Source: Akkermansia muciniphila
GTDB lineage: Bacteria > Verrucomicrobiota > Verrucomicrobiia > Verrucomicrobiales > V1-33
Direction: 5' to 3'
DNA: 20,330 bases
Assembly: GCA_943331195.2 (NCBI GenBank)
Contig: CALQKQ020000013.1
Coordinates: forward strand, 1 to 20,330
The notes under the pieces are model-generated. The model did no database searches. It saw only the letters and a list, made by a program, of their open reading frames with translations, and was not told the origin of the DNA. Shown here piece by piece: positions 1 to 8,057 of this stretch (its first letter is position 1; each line of letters begins with the position of its first letter). The position numbers and the translations under genes were made by a program.

Positions 1-657
1 GAGGCCTTCGATGCGCATGGGGAGCTGCTGGGGCTCGCACTTCATGAGGGTGGGGTGCCACTTGGAGCCCATGAAGCCGCCGTTTTGGCCGGGCCAGACG
101 ATGTGGCCGTCGTTGTAGAGTTCGTCAGGGAGGACGACGGAGGAGAGGGGGGAGCGGGTGCTGGGATGGAGGGCACCGACGGCGGCGGCGATGCTGGGCC
201 AATCGTCGGGGCTGGGGGGGACGTTTTCGGCTTTGCTGGCGGGTTCGTAGCCGGTGAGCATGCAGGCTCCGCTGGTGGAGTGGGAATGGATGTCGGTCGA
301 CATCGAGCGGATCACGGCGAGGTGGTGGGCGATGCGGGCGGTGTAGGGGAGGGTCTCGCAGAACTGGAGGCCGGGGACGCTGGTGGAGATGGGGCGGAAG
401 GTGCCGCGGATATCGACGGGGGCGTCGGGTGTGGGGTCGAAGGTTTCGTGTTGGGGGGGGCCGCCGCTGAGGAAGAGGATGATGCAGGATTTGGCGCGGC
501 CGAAGCTGGCGGCGCGGGAGAGGGCGGCGGGGGAGGCGTTGCCCTGGAGGAGGTTAGGAAGGCTCAAGCCGATGGCGCCCAGTCCGCCGACGCGGAGCCA
601 TTCTCGGCGAGAAAAGGGGGTACGCAGTCCAGGGAGTGATGGGGAGGAGTTCCACAT
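1..657 (-). CDS. DUF1501 family Tat-exported protein, partial (N-terminal 219 residues)
   Basis: The open frame runs without a stop from an ATG at 657 to the left edge, so the C-terminal half is missing (the full-length relatives in this window are about 445 residues). Residues 16-21 read SRREWL and are followed by a glycine/leucine-rich hydrophobic stretch, a twin-arginine export signal. The conserved GGPPQH motif comes next, followed by segments on ICE/FCE-type and RSM-type lines that match the two complete DUF1501 proteins at 8054-10741. DUF1501 belongs to the alkaline phosphatase/sulfatase-like superfamily; the biochemical role of this branch is not established. It lies 102 nt downstream of the cytochrome c-WD40 gene on the same strand, so it is probably the last visible member of that operon. 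It is more divergent from the two tandem copies than they are from each other. The start is the first ATG after an in-frame stop and gives a signal peptide of normal length; no clear ribosome binding site is visible. Confidence 0.85.
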   Translation of the reverse strand, partial: MWNSSPSLPGLRTPFSRREWLRVGGLGAIGLSLPNLLQGNASPAALSRAASFGRAKSCIILFLSGGPPQHETFDPTPDAPVDIRGTFRPISTSVPGLQFCETLPYTARIAHHLAVIRSMSTDIHSHSTSGACMLTGYEPASKAENVPPSPDDWPSIAAAVGALHPSTRSPLSSVVLPDELYNDGHIVWPGQNGGFMGSKWHPTLMKCEPQQLPMRIEGL

Positions 658-759
658 GAGAGTTGGAGGCTGAGATGGGCAAGGCGAGGGCGACCAGCGA
701 CACTATGCCTCATTAGGGCGTAACTGAGGAAAAAAAATGGGGTGCAGTGGCGCAGGGAG

Positions 760-3351
760 CTAGGGCACTTCGCGGAGGAGTTTTTTGGAGGCGGTTTGCC
801 AGATGCGGAGGATGCCGTCTTCGCCGCCGGCGGCGACGAGGGTGCCGGAGGGGTCGGTGGCGAGGGCGAAGCAGAAGCTTTTGCCTCCGGGGAGGGTTTC
901 TTCGTTGAGGCGGACGGCGGCGTCGCCGCTGGCGCTGGCGACGGTGTCGCCGCTGCCGAGCCAGGCGACGGCGCTGACTTCTTTGGTGAAGGTGGTGACG
1001 CTTTTGGTTTGCTTGCTGTCTAACAGGTCCCAATAGCGCAGGGTTTTGTCGGCTCCGCCGGTGGCGAGGGCGAGGCCGTCGGCGCGCCAGGCGATGCTGA
1101 GGACTTGGCCGCTGTGGCCTTCGAAGGAGGCGCTGCGGACGCCGTCGGCGACTTGGAAGACGCGGGCCCAGCGGTCGCTGCCGGCGGTGGCGAGGAGGGA
1201 ATCGTCTGGGGAGAAGGCGAGGGCGTTGACGTTATCGGAATGGGGGTCGGTGAGTTTGAGGACGAGGGCGCCGTCGGCGGTGTTCCAGATTTTGACTTCG
1301 CCGCTGCGGGAGGGGACGCCGCCGCCGGTGGCGAGGAGGCGGGCGTCGGAGGAGAAGCTGAGGGCGGTGACGCGGTTGGCGAGGGTATCGGCGTCGTCGG
1401 GTTGGCCGATGGTGCGGTCGAGGACGAAGGGTCGGCGGGCGGGGAGGCGGACGGCTTTGAGGTCGGCTCGCACGGTGATAAAGCCGGTGGGGGAAGGGGC
1501 GAGGAGGACGGGGGCGGGGGCGGGGGCGCCGCTTTCGGCGGTGTCGAGGAGTTCACCGGAGCTGAGGCGGTGCCATTGGAGGCGGCCGTTGTCGAGGGAG
1601 ACGAGGGCGACTTGGCCGTCATTGAGGAGGGCGAGGGATTGGGGGGCGGGGCTGGGAGGGAGGGCTTTTTTGAGGGCTTCGAGGGAGGCGGTGAGTTCTG
1701 CGGTGCTGGTTTCGGCGGCGGCGGCGGCGCCGTCGGCGGCGGCGTGTTGTTGGGCGGCTGAGGAGGTGAGGCGCACGGCGAGTTCGGCATTGGTGCGGGC
1801 GTCGATGAAGGTGCGCTCGGCGGTGGTGGCTTCGGCGGCGGTTTTGGTCGCGGCTTCTTGGCGGGGTTTGTCTTCGGGGAGGACGCTGCGGGCTTGGGCG
1901 GCGCTGCGGGCGAGGCCGAGTTTGCGCTGCCAGTCGGCGCGGGTTTTTTCTTGGCCTTGGTGGGTGGCGCGGAGGTTTTCGGTTTCTTTTTTGAGGGTTT
2001 CGGCGGCGGCGGCGAGGCGGGCTTTGCGGGATTCGACCTGGCGCTGGGCGGCTTTGAGGCGGGCTTCGGTGCTAGTGATGGCACCTTGGGCGGGGTTTTC
2101 CAAGGTGACGTCGGGGAGGCGTTTGCCGTCGGAGGATTCCGTTAGATGGAGGGTGGGCTCTTGGTTGGTCCAGAGGAGTTGGGTGGCGGCGGGATCGGGG
2201 GCGGCGAGGGTGAGGGCGGCTTGGTCGCCGAGTTTCCACTCGCGGAGGGGCGGGGGCAAGGTGGGGGGCGGGGTGGTGGCGAAGGGATAGATGCGGAGCA
2301 TGCCGTCGGCGAAGGCGACGGCGAGTTCGGTGCCGCCTTTGAGGAAGCAGAGGGCGGTGATTTCGGCGGGGGATTCGGCGCGGAAGGCGGGGGTGGCGTT
2401 GGCGAGGTCCCAGACGCGGAGGCTGCGATCGGCGGCGGCGGAGACGAGGAGGGTGCCATCGGGGGAGAAGCAGAGGGCTTTGACGGGGGCGGCGTGGTCG
2501 CGCAGCTCTTGAAGGGGGGCGGGATCGGCGGTGGGATTCCAGAGGCGGATGGCGCCATCGGCGGCGCCGGCGGCGGCGCGGGGGCCGTGGGCGGCGAAGC
2601 TGGTGGCGGCGGCGGGGAGCGTTAGGGGGGGAGCTTGGGGGAGGAGGGGGGCGCGTTTCCAGAGGCGGGTGGTGCGGAAGCCGCCGGTGGCGATGAGGTC
2701 ATCGCCGCCGAAGGCGAGGGACATGACGGCGTCGCGGTCGGCGGCGGACTGGCCTTGATAGAGGGGGAGTTTTTCGAGTTCGGGGTCGGTGAGGAGGCCG
2801 AGGGAGAGGCCGGTGGCGACTTCGGTGAGGTGGACTTGATTGCCGCGGGCGGCGGCGGCGAGGCGGCCGGAGGGGGCGAGGGCGGCGGCGCTGACGGGGG
2901 CGTTTTTGGAGGGGAAGGAGCGCCATTGGGCGACTTGATCGGCGATGGCTTTGCCTTGGAGGCCTTGGTCGATCCAGAGTTGGAGGAGGCCGAGTTCGTC
3001 GGGGGAGAAGTCTGGGGCGTTGACCTTATTGCCTGGTGGGGGCATGGCGGCTTCTTCCTGGTGGGAGGCGCTGCGGAGGAGGAGGCTTTCGGCGCCTTTG
3101 CCGGGGGCGGCGGCGGGGCCGGTGTCGCCGCCTTTGAGGATGGCTTGGGGGGATTCGAGGTTGAGGCCGGCTTTGGCTTTGGTGGTGTTGTGGCAGGCGA
3201 GGCAGCTGCGTTTGAGGAGGGGGTGGATTTCTTTGGCGAAATCGACGGGGGCGTCGCGTTTGAGGGCGGCGACGGTGAGGGGGGCCCCGCTGGCGGATAG
3301 CGTTAGGGCGAGGAAGGCGGCGGGGAAGGCGGCGGGGAAAAAGCGGTTCAT
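760..3351 (-). CDS. Planctomycete-type cytochrome c domain fused to WD40 repeats
   Basis: 863 residues from the chosen start. Residues 1-23 form a Sec-type signal peptide. A class I cytochrome c-like domain (Planctomycete cytochrome C, PSCyt1 type) follows, with CLACH at 50-54 and a possible distal methionine at 103 in MPPPG. WD40-like repeats occupy about 145-380 and again about 575-863, with blades ending in LRVWD, VKIWN, LRYWD and LRIWQ. Between them, about 426-564, lies a charged, alanine-rich segment predicted to be coiled coil. The ATG at 3351 overlaps the stop of the PPC gene (ATGA), and the upstream codons would only add a proline-rich stretch ahead of the signal peptide, so I prefer 3351 over an in-frame ATG at 3429. 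The family occurs with DUF1501, DUF1549/1553 and PPC proteins in Planctomycetota and Verrucomicrobiota. I infer a periplasmic haem protein with a protein-docking propeller. Partner and electron acceptor are unknown. Confidence 0.88.
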   Translation of the reverse strand: MNRFFPAAFPAAFLALTLSASGAPLTVAALKRDAPVDFAKEIHPLLKRSCLACHNTTKAKAGLNLESPQAILKGGDTGPAAAPGKGAESLLLRSASHQEEAAMPPPGNKVNAPDFSPDELGLLQLWIDQGLQGKAIADQVAQWRSFPSKNAPVSAAALAPSGRLAAAARGNQVHLTEVATGLSLGLLTDPELEKLPLYQGQSAADRDAVMSLAFGGDDLIATGGFRTTRLWKRAPLLPQAPPLTLPAAATSFAAHGPRAAAGAADGAIRLWNPTADPAPLQELRDHAAPVKALCFSPDGTLLVSAAADRSLRVWDLANATPAFRAESPAEITALCFLKGGTELAVAFADGMLRIYPFATTPPPTLPPPLREWKLGDQAALTLAAPDPAATQLLWTNQEPTLHLTESSDGKRLPDVTLENPAQGAITSTEARLKAAQRQVESRKARLAAAAETLKKETENLRATHQGQEKTRADWQRKLGLARSAAQARSVLPEDKPRQEAATKTAAEATTAERTFIDARTNAELAVRLTSSAAQQHAAADGAAAAAETSTAELTASLEALKKALPPSPAPQSLALLNDGQVALVSLDNGRLQWHRLSSGELLDTAESGAPAPAPVLLAPSPTGFITVRADLKAVRLPARRPFVLDRTIGQPDDADTLANRVTALSFSSDARLLATGGGVPSRSGEVKIWNTADGALVLKLTDPHSDNVNALAFSPDDSLLATAGSDRWARVFQVADGVRSASFEGHSGQVLSIAWRADGLALATGGADKTLRYWDLLDSKQTKSVTTFTKEVSAVAWLGSGDTVASASGDAAVRLNEETLPGGKSFCFALATDPSGTLVAAGGEDGILRIWQTASKKLLREVP

Positions 3352-5609
3352 GGTTTCACTTCCAAGGTGAGGGGGAGGCTCCAGGGGAGGGTTTCGCCGT
3401 TCCACAGGCACTTGGCCTGGAGGGAGCAAGCGTGGGAGCCGGGAGGGGTATCGGGGGCGGCGGCGATGGCGAGAGTGGCGTCGGCGGCGGCGGCGGGGAT
3501 GGTGAGGGCGGTGGCGCTGAGGCCTTTGAGAGCGGGGGGGGCGACGAGTTCGAGGGAGACGGTTTCGGCGAAGCCGTAGCGGCGGGTGAGTTTGAGGGGG
3601 AGGTCGGCCTTGGCACCGGGGGCGACGGTTAGGGTGGCAGGGGCGGTGAGGAGGACCGGGGAGGGGTCGATGTGGATTTGAATGGGGGCGGAGTAGGCGG
3701 CTTCGGCGAGTTCGCGGACGGGGATTTTGTCATTAGGCTGCCATTGGATGACGCCGTGGGCGCTGGCGTGGAGGGACCAGTTGCCGGGGGTGAAGGTGTT
3801 GCCGTCTTTGGTTTTGAGATCGAGGACGAGTTTGGCTTCGGCGGCGTCGGCGGCGGGTTTGACGATGGGGGCTTGGCGGAGGCCGGGGAGGCCCATGAGG
3901 ACGGCTTCCCATTCGCCTTTGAAGCCTTTGTGGCTGGGGTCGCGGGTGAATTTGACGGGGATTTCGATGGTGCCGGCGAGGGAGCCTTCGTAGACCTTGG
4001 CTTCGGCTGGGGCGATCGCTAGGGGTGCGGCTTCGGTATCGGTGACGGCGAGGACGCAGCCTTCTGAGCTGAGGCGCAAGCTGAGGCGTTCGGCGGCGTT
4101 GTTGGCGACGGTCCAGCGGGGGATGATTTCGCGGGCGGGGACGGCGAGGTCGCCGGAGGTGCCGGTGAGTTGGATGCGGCCGTTCCAGGATTTGGCTTCT
4201 GGGGTGGCGCGGAGGACGAGGGCGGCGCTGCTGAGGTTGCCGGGGACGGTGACTTCGTTGGCGCTGACGCCTTCGGGTAGACCGGCTAGTTTTAGGGTCA
4301 CGGGTTCGGCGAAGCCATCGCGGCGGAGCACGGCGCCTTTGAGGAGGGTGCTGCCGCCGCGGCGCAGGAGGGGGCTCCAGCGGTGCAGGGCGGCGCCCTT
4401 GGTGGCGGGGCTTTCGGAAAAAGCGACTACGGAAAAGCCGGGCTGGGGGTCGCGCAGGAGGAGTTGGTAGGAGGTGTTTGATTGAAAGCGGTCGGCGAGG
4501 CGGATGCGGTAGCGGCCGTCTTCGGGGCAGCGGAGCGCGCCGGAGGGGTCGCGGCTTCCGAGCGAGAGGGACTCCATGCCGGGGGGGGCGGCGGTGTCGT
4601 CGAATTCGGCGATTTTTTCGCTTTGTTCGGCCCCGGCGGCGTCGCGGGTGATTTTGAAGACTTGGAGGAGCCAGTCGGTGGGGTAGCCGAGGCGGTGGCT
4701 GAGGACGTCGATCATGATTTGGCGTCCTTTGGTGCCGGTGAATTCGAACCAGTCGAGGGAGGCGGGGGGGGCGTCGACGGCGATGGGGAGGTCGAGGGGG
4801 TGGGCGGCGCTGGCTTGGGGAGCGGGCTCTGGGAAGGTGTGGCGGGGGGCTTGGGGCATCCAGTCGCAGAGAGCGCCGGAGAGGGGGATGGGGAGGGGGG
4901 CGGGAAGGCCGGGATCGCCGGTGGGGGCGATGGTGAGGCGGTAGAGGCTGGTGGGGCCGCCTTGCCAGACGATGTCGTGGAGTTTGACGATGAAGTCGCC
5001 GTCTTCGGGGGCGGTGAAGTCGATGGCGGGGTCGCTGCTGTTGGTGCGGTGGGCGGTGGCGAGTTCGCGGCCGGCTTTGTTATACAGCGTTAGGACAGCA
5101 TTGAGGGGGGAATCGATGCGTTCGGCGGCGCAGGAGAGGAGGAGGCGTTGGCCTTTGGTGGCGGTGAAGCGGAAAAAGTCGGCGGCATCGGCGGCGGTGG
5201 TGCCGTTGACGGTGATGGGGAGGGTGAGGGGCAGGGCCTGGTCGGGGGAGTCGTGGGGACCGGCGTCGGTGAGTTCGGGGAAAGTGCCGATGGCGAGGAG
5301 TCGGCTAGCGGAGAGGCCGTAGCGGCCGGCGGCGCGGACTTCGTAGAGGCCGGGGCGGAGGCCGGCGCTGGCGGTGATTTTAAATTGGAGGCCCTCTTGG
5401 TGGGTGGCGGAGAGACCGGGGTCGCTGAAGAGGAGGTGGTCCGCGTCTTCGAGGTCTTGGCCGGTGAGGGCGACGGTGGTTTCGGTGCCTAACTGGAGGC
5501 CGGGAGGGAAGAGGGCATCGAGGCGGGCGGTGGGGAGTTGGGCGAGCACGGGTGAGGCCATGCTAGCGAGGGCCGCCAGGAGGAGGCGGGCGGGAGCGGG
5601 GAGGGGCAT
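3348..5609 (-). CDS. PPC (bacterial pre-peptidase C-terminal) domain-containing secreted protein
   Basis: 753 residues with a Sec signal peptide ending near VLA-Q at 23-24. An Ig-like/IPT-type segment is suggested at about 30-105, then a PPC-type beta-sandwich at about 115-230, recognised by the pattern ADFFRFTATKGQRLLLS and a following FTAPEDGDFIVKL. A second PPC-like module follows at about 270-385 (LDWFEFTGTKGRQIMIDV ... EDGRYRIRLAD). The rest, to 753, is a series of further beta-rich segments with repeated 'GFAEPVTLKL'/'GFAETVSLEL' themes. No catalytic motif is visible; PPC domains usually act as accessory or folding/secretion modules. The start lies 15 nt after the stop of the DUF1549/1553 gene, and its stop overlaps the start of the WD40 gene by 4 nt, so the three are probably translated together. 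I infer a structural or substrate-binding subunit of the exported assembly. Confidence 0.85.
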   Translation of the reverse strand: MPLPAPARLLLAALASMASPVLAQLPTARLDALFPPGLQLGTETTVALTGQDLEDADHLLFSDPGLSATHQEGLQFKITASAGLRPGLYEVRAAGRYGLSASRLLAIGTFPELTDAGPHDSPDQALPLTLPITVNGTTAADAADFFRFTATKGQRLLLSCAAERIDSPLNAVLTLYNKAGRELATAHRTNSSDPAIDFTAPEDGDFIVKLHDIVWQGGPTSLYRLTIAPTGDPGLPAPLPIPLSGALCDWMPQAPRHTFPEPAPQASAAHPLDLPIAVDAPPASLDWFEFTGTKGRQIMIDVLSHRLGYPTDWLLQVFKITRDAAGAEQSEKIAEFDDTAAPPGMESLSLGSRDPSGALRCPEDGRYRIRLADRFQSNTSYQLLLRDPQPGFSVVAFSESPATKGAALHRWSPLLRRGGSTLLKGAVLRRDGFAEPVTLKLAGLPEGVSANEVTVPGNLSSAALVLRATPEAKSWNGRIQLTGTSGDLAVPAREIIPRWTVANNAAERLSLRLSSEGCVLAVTDTEAAPLAIAPAEAKVYEGSLAGTIEIPVKFTRDPSHKGFKGEWEAVLMGLPGLRQAPIVKPAADAAEAKLVLDLKTKDGNTFTPGNWSLHASAHGVIQWQPNDKIPVRELAEAAYSAPIQIHIDPSPVLLTAPATLTVAPGAKADLPLKLTRRYGFAETVSLELVAPPALKGLSATALTIPAAAADATLAIAAAPDTPPGSHACSLQAKCLWNGETLPWSLPLTLEVKP

Positions 5610-5624
5610 GGAGGTGTGGGCTCT

Positions 5625-8057
5625 TCAGTGGTTGAAGAGGAATTCCTTGGTGTTGAGGAGGGCCCAGACGAGGTCTTCCCAGGCACCGGCTTCGCCTTTT
5701 TTGGCGTCGAGGTAGGCGGTGGCCTGAGCGGTTTCGGAGGCTTCGGGGGGGCGTCCGTAGGCGGTGACGAAGAGTTGTTGGAGGCGCTCGGGGAGGGGGC
5801 GGGTGTCCTTGGCGAGTTGGGCAGGGCGTCCGGCGGGGGCGGTGAGTTTTTCCTGAATGCCTTTGGAATTGAGGAGGTGGAGGCTTTGGGCGAGGCTGCT
5901 GTCTTGAGTGCGTTCGCATTCGCAAGCGCTGGTGTTTTCGGGGCGGCCGAAGACGGTGAGGAAGTAGCTGCCGGCGTTGAAGCTGTCGTCGGGGAGGGCG
6001 ACGGCGCGGCGCTCGACGGGTTGGCCGGGGAAGCGGGAGGTGAGGCCGCTGACGGTGTCGATGGCGTCGAGGAGGACTTCGGCTTGGAGGCGGCGGGGGT
6101 AGAAGCGGCTGAAGTTTTGGCGGTCGCTGGCGTTGTGTTGATTGGGTAGGCTGGAGAGTTGATAGGTGCTGCTGGTGCAGAGGGTGCGGACGAAGGCCTT
6201 CATGTCGTAATTGCTTTGGATGAAGGATTTTTCGAGGGCGTCGAGGAGGGCGGGATTGACGGGGGGGTTAGTGATGCGCATGTCGTCTTCGGGTTCGACG
6301 AGGGCGCGGCTGAAGAAGTGCTTCCAGTAGCGGTTGGCGAACATGCGGGCGAAGAAGGGATTTTCCGGGGCGGTGAGCCAGGCGGCGAGGGCGGGGCGGG
6401 GGTCGTCTTGGGGGTCGAGCTTGAGGGTGGGACCGCCGAGGGTGGTGGGGGTGACGGGTTGACCGGTGCGGGGGTTTTGGGCGGAGGCGGCACCGCCTTG
6501 GTGGAAGATGGCTTCTTCGGCGGGTTGGTCGGAGGGTTTGCGGCCGACTTGGGAGAAGAAGGCGGCGAGGCCGAAGTAATCTTGTTGGCTCCACTTTTCG
6601 TAGGGATGGTGGTGGCATTGGGCGCACTGGAGGCGCTGGCCGCAGAAGACTTGGGCGATGTCTTGCATTTGCTCCTGGGGTTTTTGGACGGAGCGATACC
6701 AAGCGACGGCGGGGGAGTGGCCGATGGTGCCGGAGGCGGAGACGACGCCGGCGGCGAGTTCGGAGAAGGGGCGGTTTTGGTTTAATTTATCGCGGATCCA
6801 GGAATAGAAGGCTTGGGTGCCGTAGGCGGGGCGGTCGGCGCGTTTGTTGCGGAGGAGGGATGACCATTTGGAGGCGAAGTATTCGGCGTAGTCTGGGGAG
6901 CTGAGGAGGCGGTCGACGAGGGTGCCGCGTTTGTCTGGGGAGGCGTCTTGGGCGAAGGCGGTGGCTTCGGCGGGTTTGGGGAGGCGGCCGGTGATGTCGA
7001 CGGTGACGCGGCGCAGGAAGGTGGCGTCGTCGCAGAGGGCGGCGGGGGGCAGGCCGAGGGTGCGCAGTTTGGCGAAGACGTGTTGGTCGACGAAATTGTG
7101 TTCGGGGGGGAATTCGCCGAGGGGGGCGCCGAGGGGGATGGTGGCGCGGAAGACGCCGGCCATTTCCATGTAGCGGATCATGACGGCGGCGTCGCCGGGT
7201 TGTTGGGCGGTGCGGACGAGGCCGGTGGGGGAGACGGTGGCCATTTCCTTGGCGCCGCTATCATATTGCACGAGGGCGGTGACGTCTTGCCAGGAGCCGT
7301 CGGAGTAGTGGGCGGTGACTTGGAGTTGCTGTTCGCTGTCGGGGGCGAGGAGGCGTTCTTGGGGGAAGATGGCGAGGCGGATGGGGGCGGGGGCGGCGGG
7401 GTTGCCCTTGGGCATGCCTTGTTCCATCCAGCGGACGAGGGTGCGGTAGTCGGGGGAGCCGCGTTCCATGCGGGCACCGCCGCCGTGGGGCATTTCGCCG
7501 GTGCCTTTGAGGAGGAGGAGGCTGCTTTCGGGGGCGGCGGGGAAGAGGCGGCGGCCGCGGGATTCGTGGACGAGGTGCTCGTAGTCTTCGCCGGGCTCGA
7601 AGCCTAACAGGGAAAGTTTAAAGCCGTTTTGGCCTTCGGATTTGCCATGGCAGCCGCCTCCGTTGCAGCCGTATTTGGTCATGACGGGGACGATGTCGTT
7701 TTTGAAATGGAGGGGTCGGTCGGTGGCGGCGCCTTGGATGAGGAGGGTGGCGGTGGCTTGGGCGCCGTCCTTGGTCGCAGTTAGGGTAGCGGTGCCGTCG
7801 CGGAGGGGGGTGGCGCGGCCGGTGGGGGAGATGCTGAGGAGGCCGTCGGGCTCGACTTTCCAAGTGACTTCGCGGGTGGCATCGCGTTCTTTGCCGGGGG
7901 CGTCGCTGGCGGTGACGAGGAGTTGCAGCATGGCGTCGGCGCCATGGAGGGTGCCGTTTTGGCCGTCGGGGGCGCCGCAGTGGATGCGGAGTTCGGCGGC
8001 GTGGAGGGCGGCGGTGGGCGCGAGTAGAGCCAGGAGGGCGAGGTGGGCTTTCATCAT
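5625..8057 (-). CDS. DUF1549/DUF1553 protein with Big2-like domains and haem-type motifs
   Basis: 810 residues with a Sec signal peptide (about 1-21). Order: Big2-like Ig domain (about 50-110); PSCyt1-like region (about 115-215) with an unusual C-x4-C-H motif, C131, C136, H137 (CNGGGCH); a second Big2-like domain (about 225-310); DUF1549 (about 325-535) ending with a canonical CAQCH at 478-482 in the context LQCAQCHHHPYEKW; DUF1553 (about 560-800), with FANRYWKHFF and EPEDDMR. These domains in this order are a hallmark of Planctomycetota/Verrucomicrobiota exported proteins whose biochemistry is undetermined. Two haem-type motifs suggest a possible c-type cytochrome role, but only CAQCH has canonical spacing. 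The ATG at 8057 overlaps the stop of the preceding DUF1501 gene (ATGA); a second ATG directly follows it. Usually such proteins are encoded beside DUF1501 genes, as here, which supports a joint function. Confidence 0.9.
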   Translation of the reverse strand: MMKAHLALLALLAPTAALHAAELRIHCGAPDGQNGTLHGADAMLQLLVTASDAPGKERDATREVTWKVEPDGLLSISPTGRATPLRDGTATLTATKDGAQATATLLIQGAATDRPLHFKNDIVPVMTKYGCNGGGCHGKSEGQNGFKLSLLGFEPGEDYEHLVHESRGRRLFPAAPESSLLLLKGTGEMPHGGGARMERGSPDYRTLVRWMEQGMPKGNPAAPAPIRLAIFPQERLLAPDSEQQLQVTAHYSDGSWQDVTALVQYDSGAKEMATVSPTGLVRTAQQPGDAAVMIRYMEMAGVFRATIPLGAPLGEFPPEHNFVDQHVFAKLRTLGLPPAALCDDATFLRRVTVDITGRLPKPAEATAFAQDASPDKRGTLVDRLLSSPDYAEYFASKWSSLLRNKRADRPAYGTQAFYSWIRDKLNQNRPFSELAAGVVSASGTIGHSPAVAWYRSVQKPQEQMQDIAQVFCGQRLQCAQCHHHPYEKWSQQDYFGLAAFFSQVGRKPSDQPAEEAIFHQGGAASAQNPRTGQPVTPTTLGGPTLKLDPQDDPRPALAAWLTAPENPFFARMFANRYWKHFFSRALVEPEDDMRITNPPVNPALLDALEKSFIQSNYDMKAFVRTLCTSSTYQLSSLPNQHNASDRQNFSRFYPRRLQAEVLLDAIDTVSGLTSRFPGQPVERRAVALPDDSFNAGSYFLTVFGRPENTSACECERTQDSSLAQSLHLLNSKGIQEKLTAPAGRPAQLAKDTRPLPERLQQLFVTAYGRPPEASETAQATAYLDAKKGEAGAWEDLVWALLNTKEFLFNH

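Noticed and set aside
705..740. CCTCA/TGAGG inverted repeat beside an A8 run as a terminator between the WD40 gene and the last DUF1501 gene
   Set aside because: The stem is only 5 bp with a 12-nt loop and the A/T run is on the wrong side for minus-strand termination.
1046..2290. A 414-codon plus-strand open frame opposite the WD40 gene
   Set aside because: Arg/Ala/Ser-rich mirror image of the C-rich gene on the other strand, no family features.
3352..3429. Earlier ATG at 3429 for the cytochrome-WD40 gene
   Set aside because: It would place a proline/charged stretch before a perfect signal peptide and overlap the PPC gene by about 80 nt; ATG 3351 is coupled to its stop.
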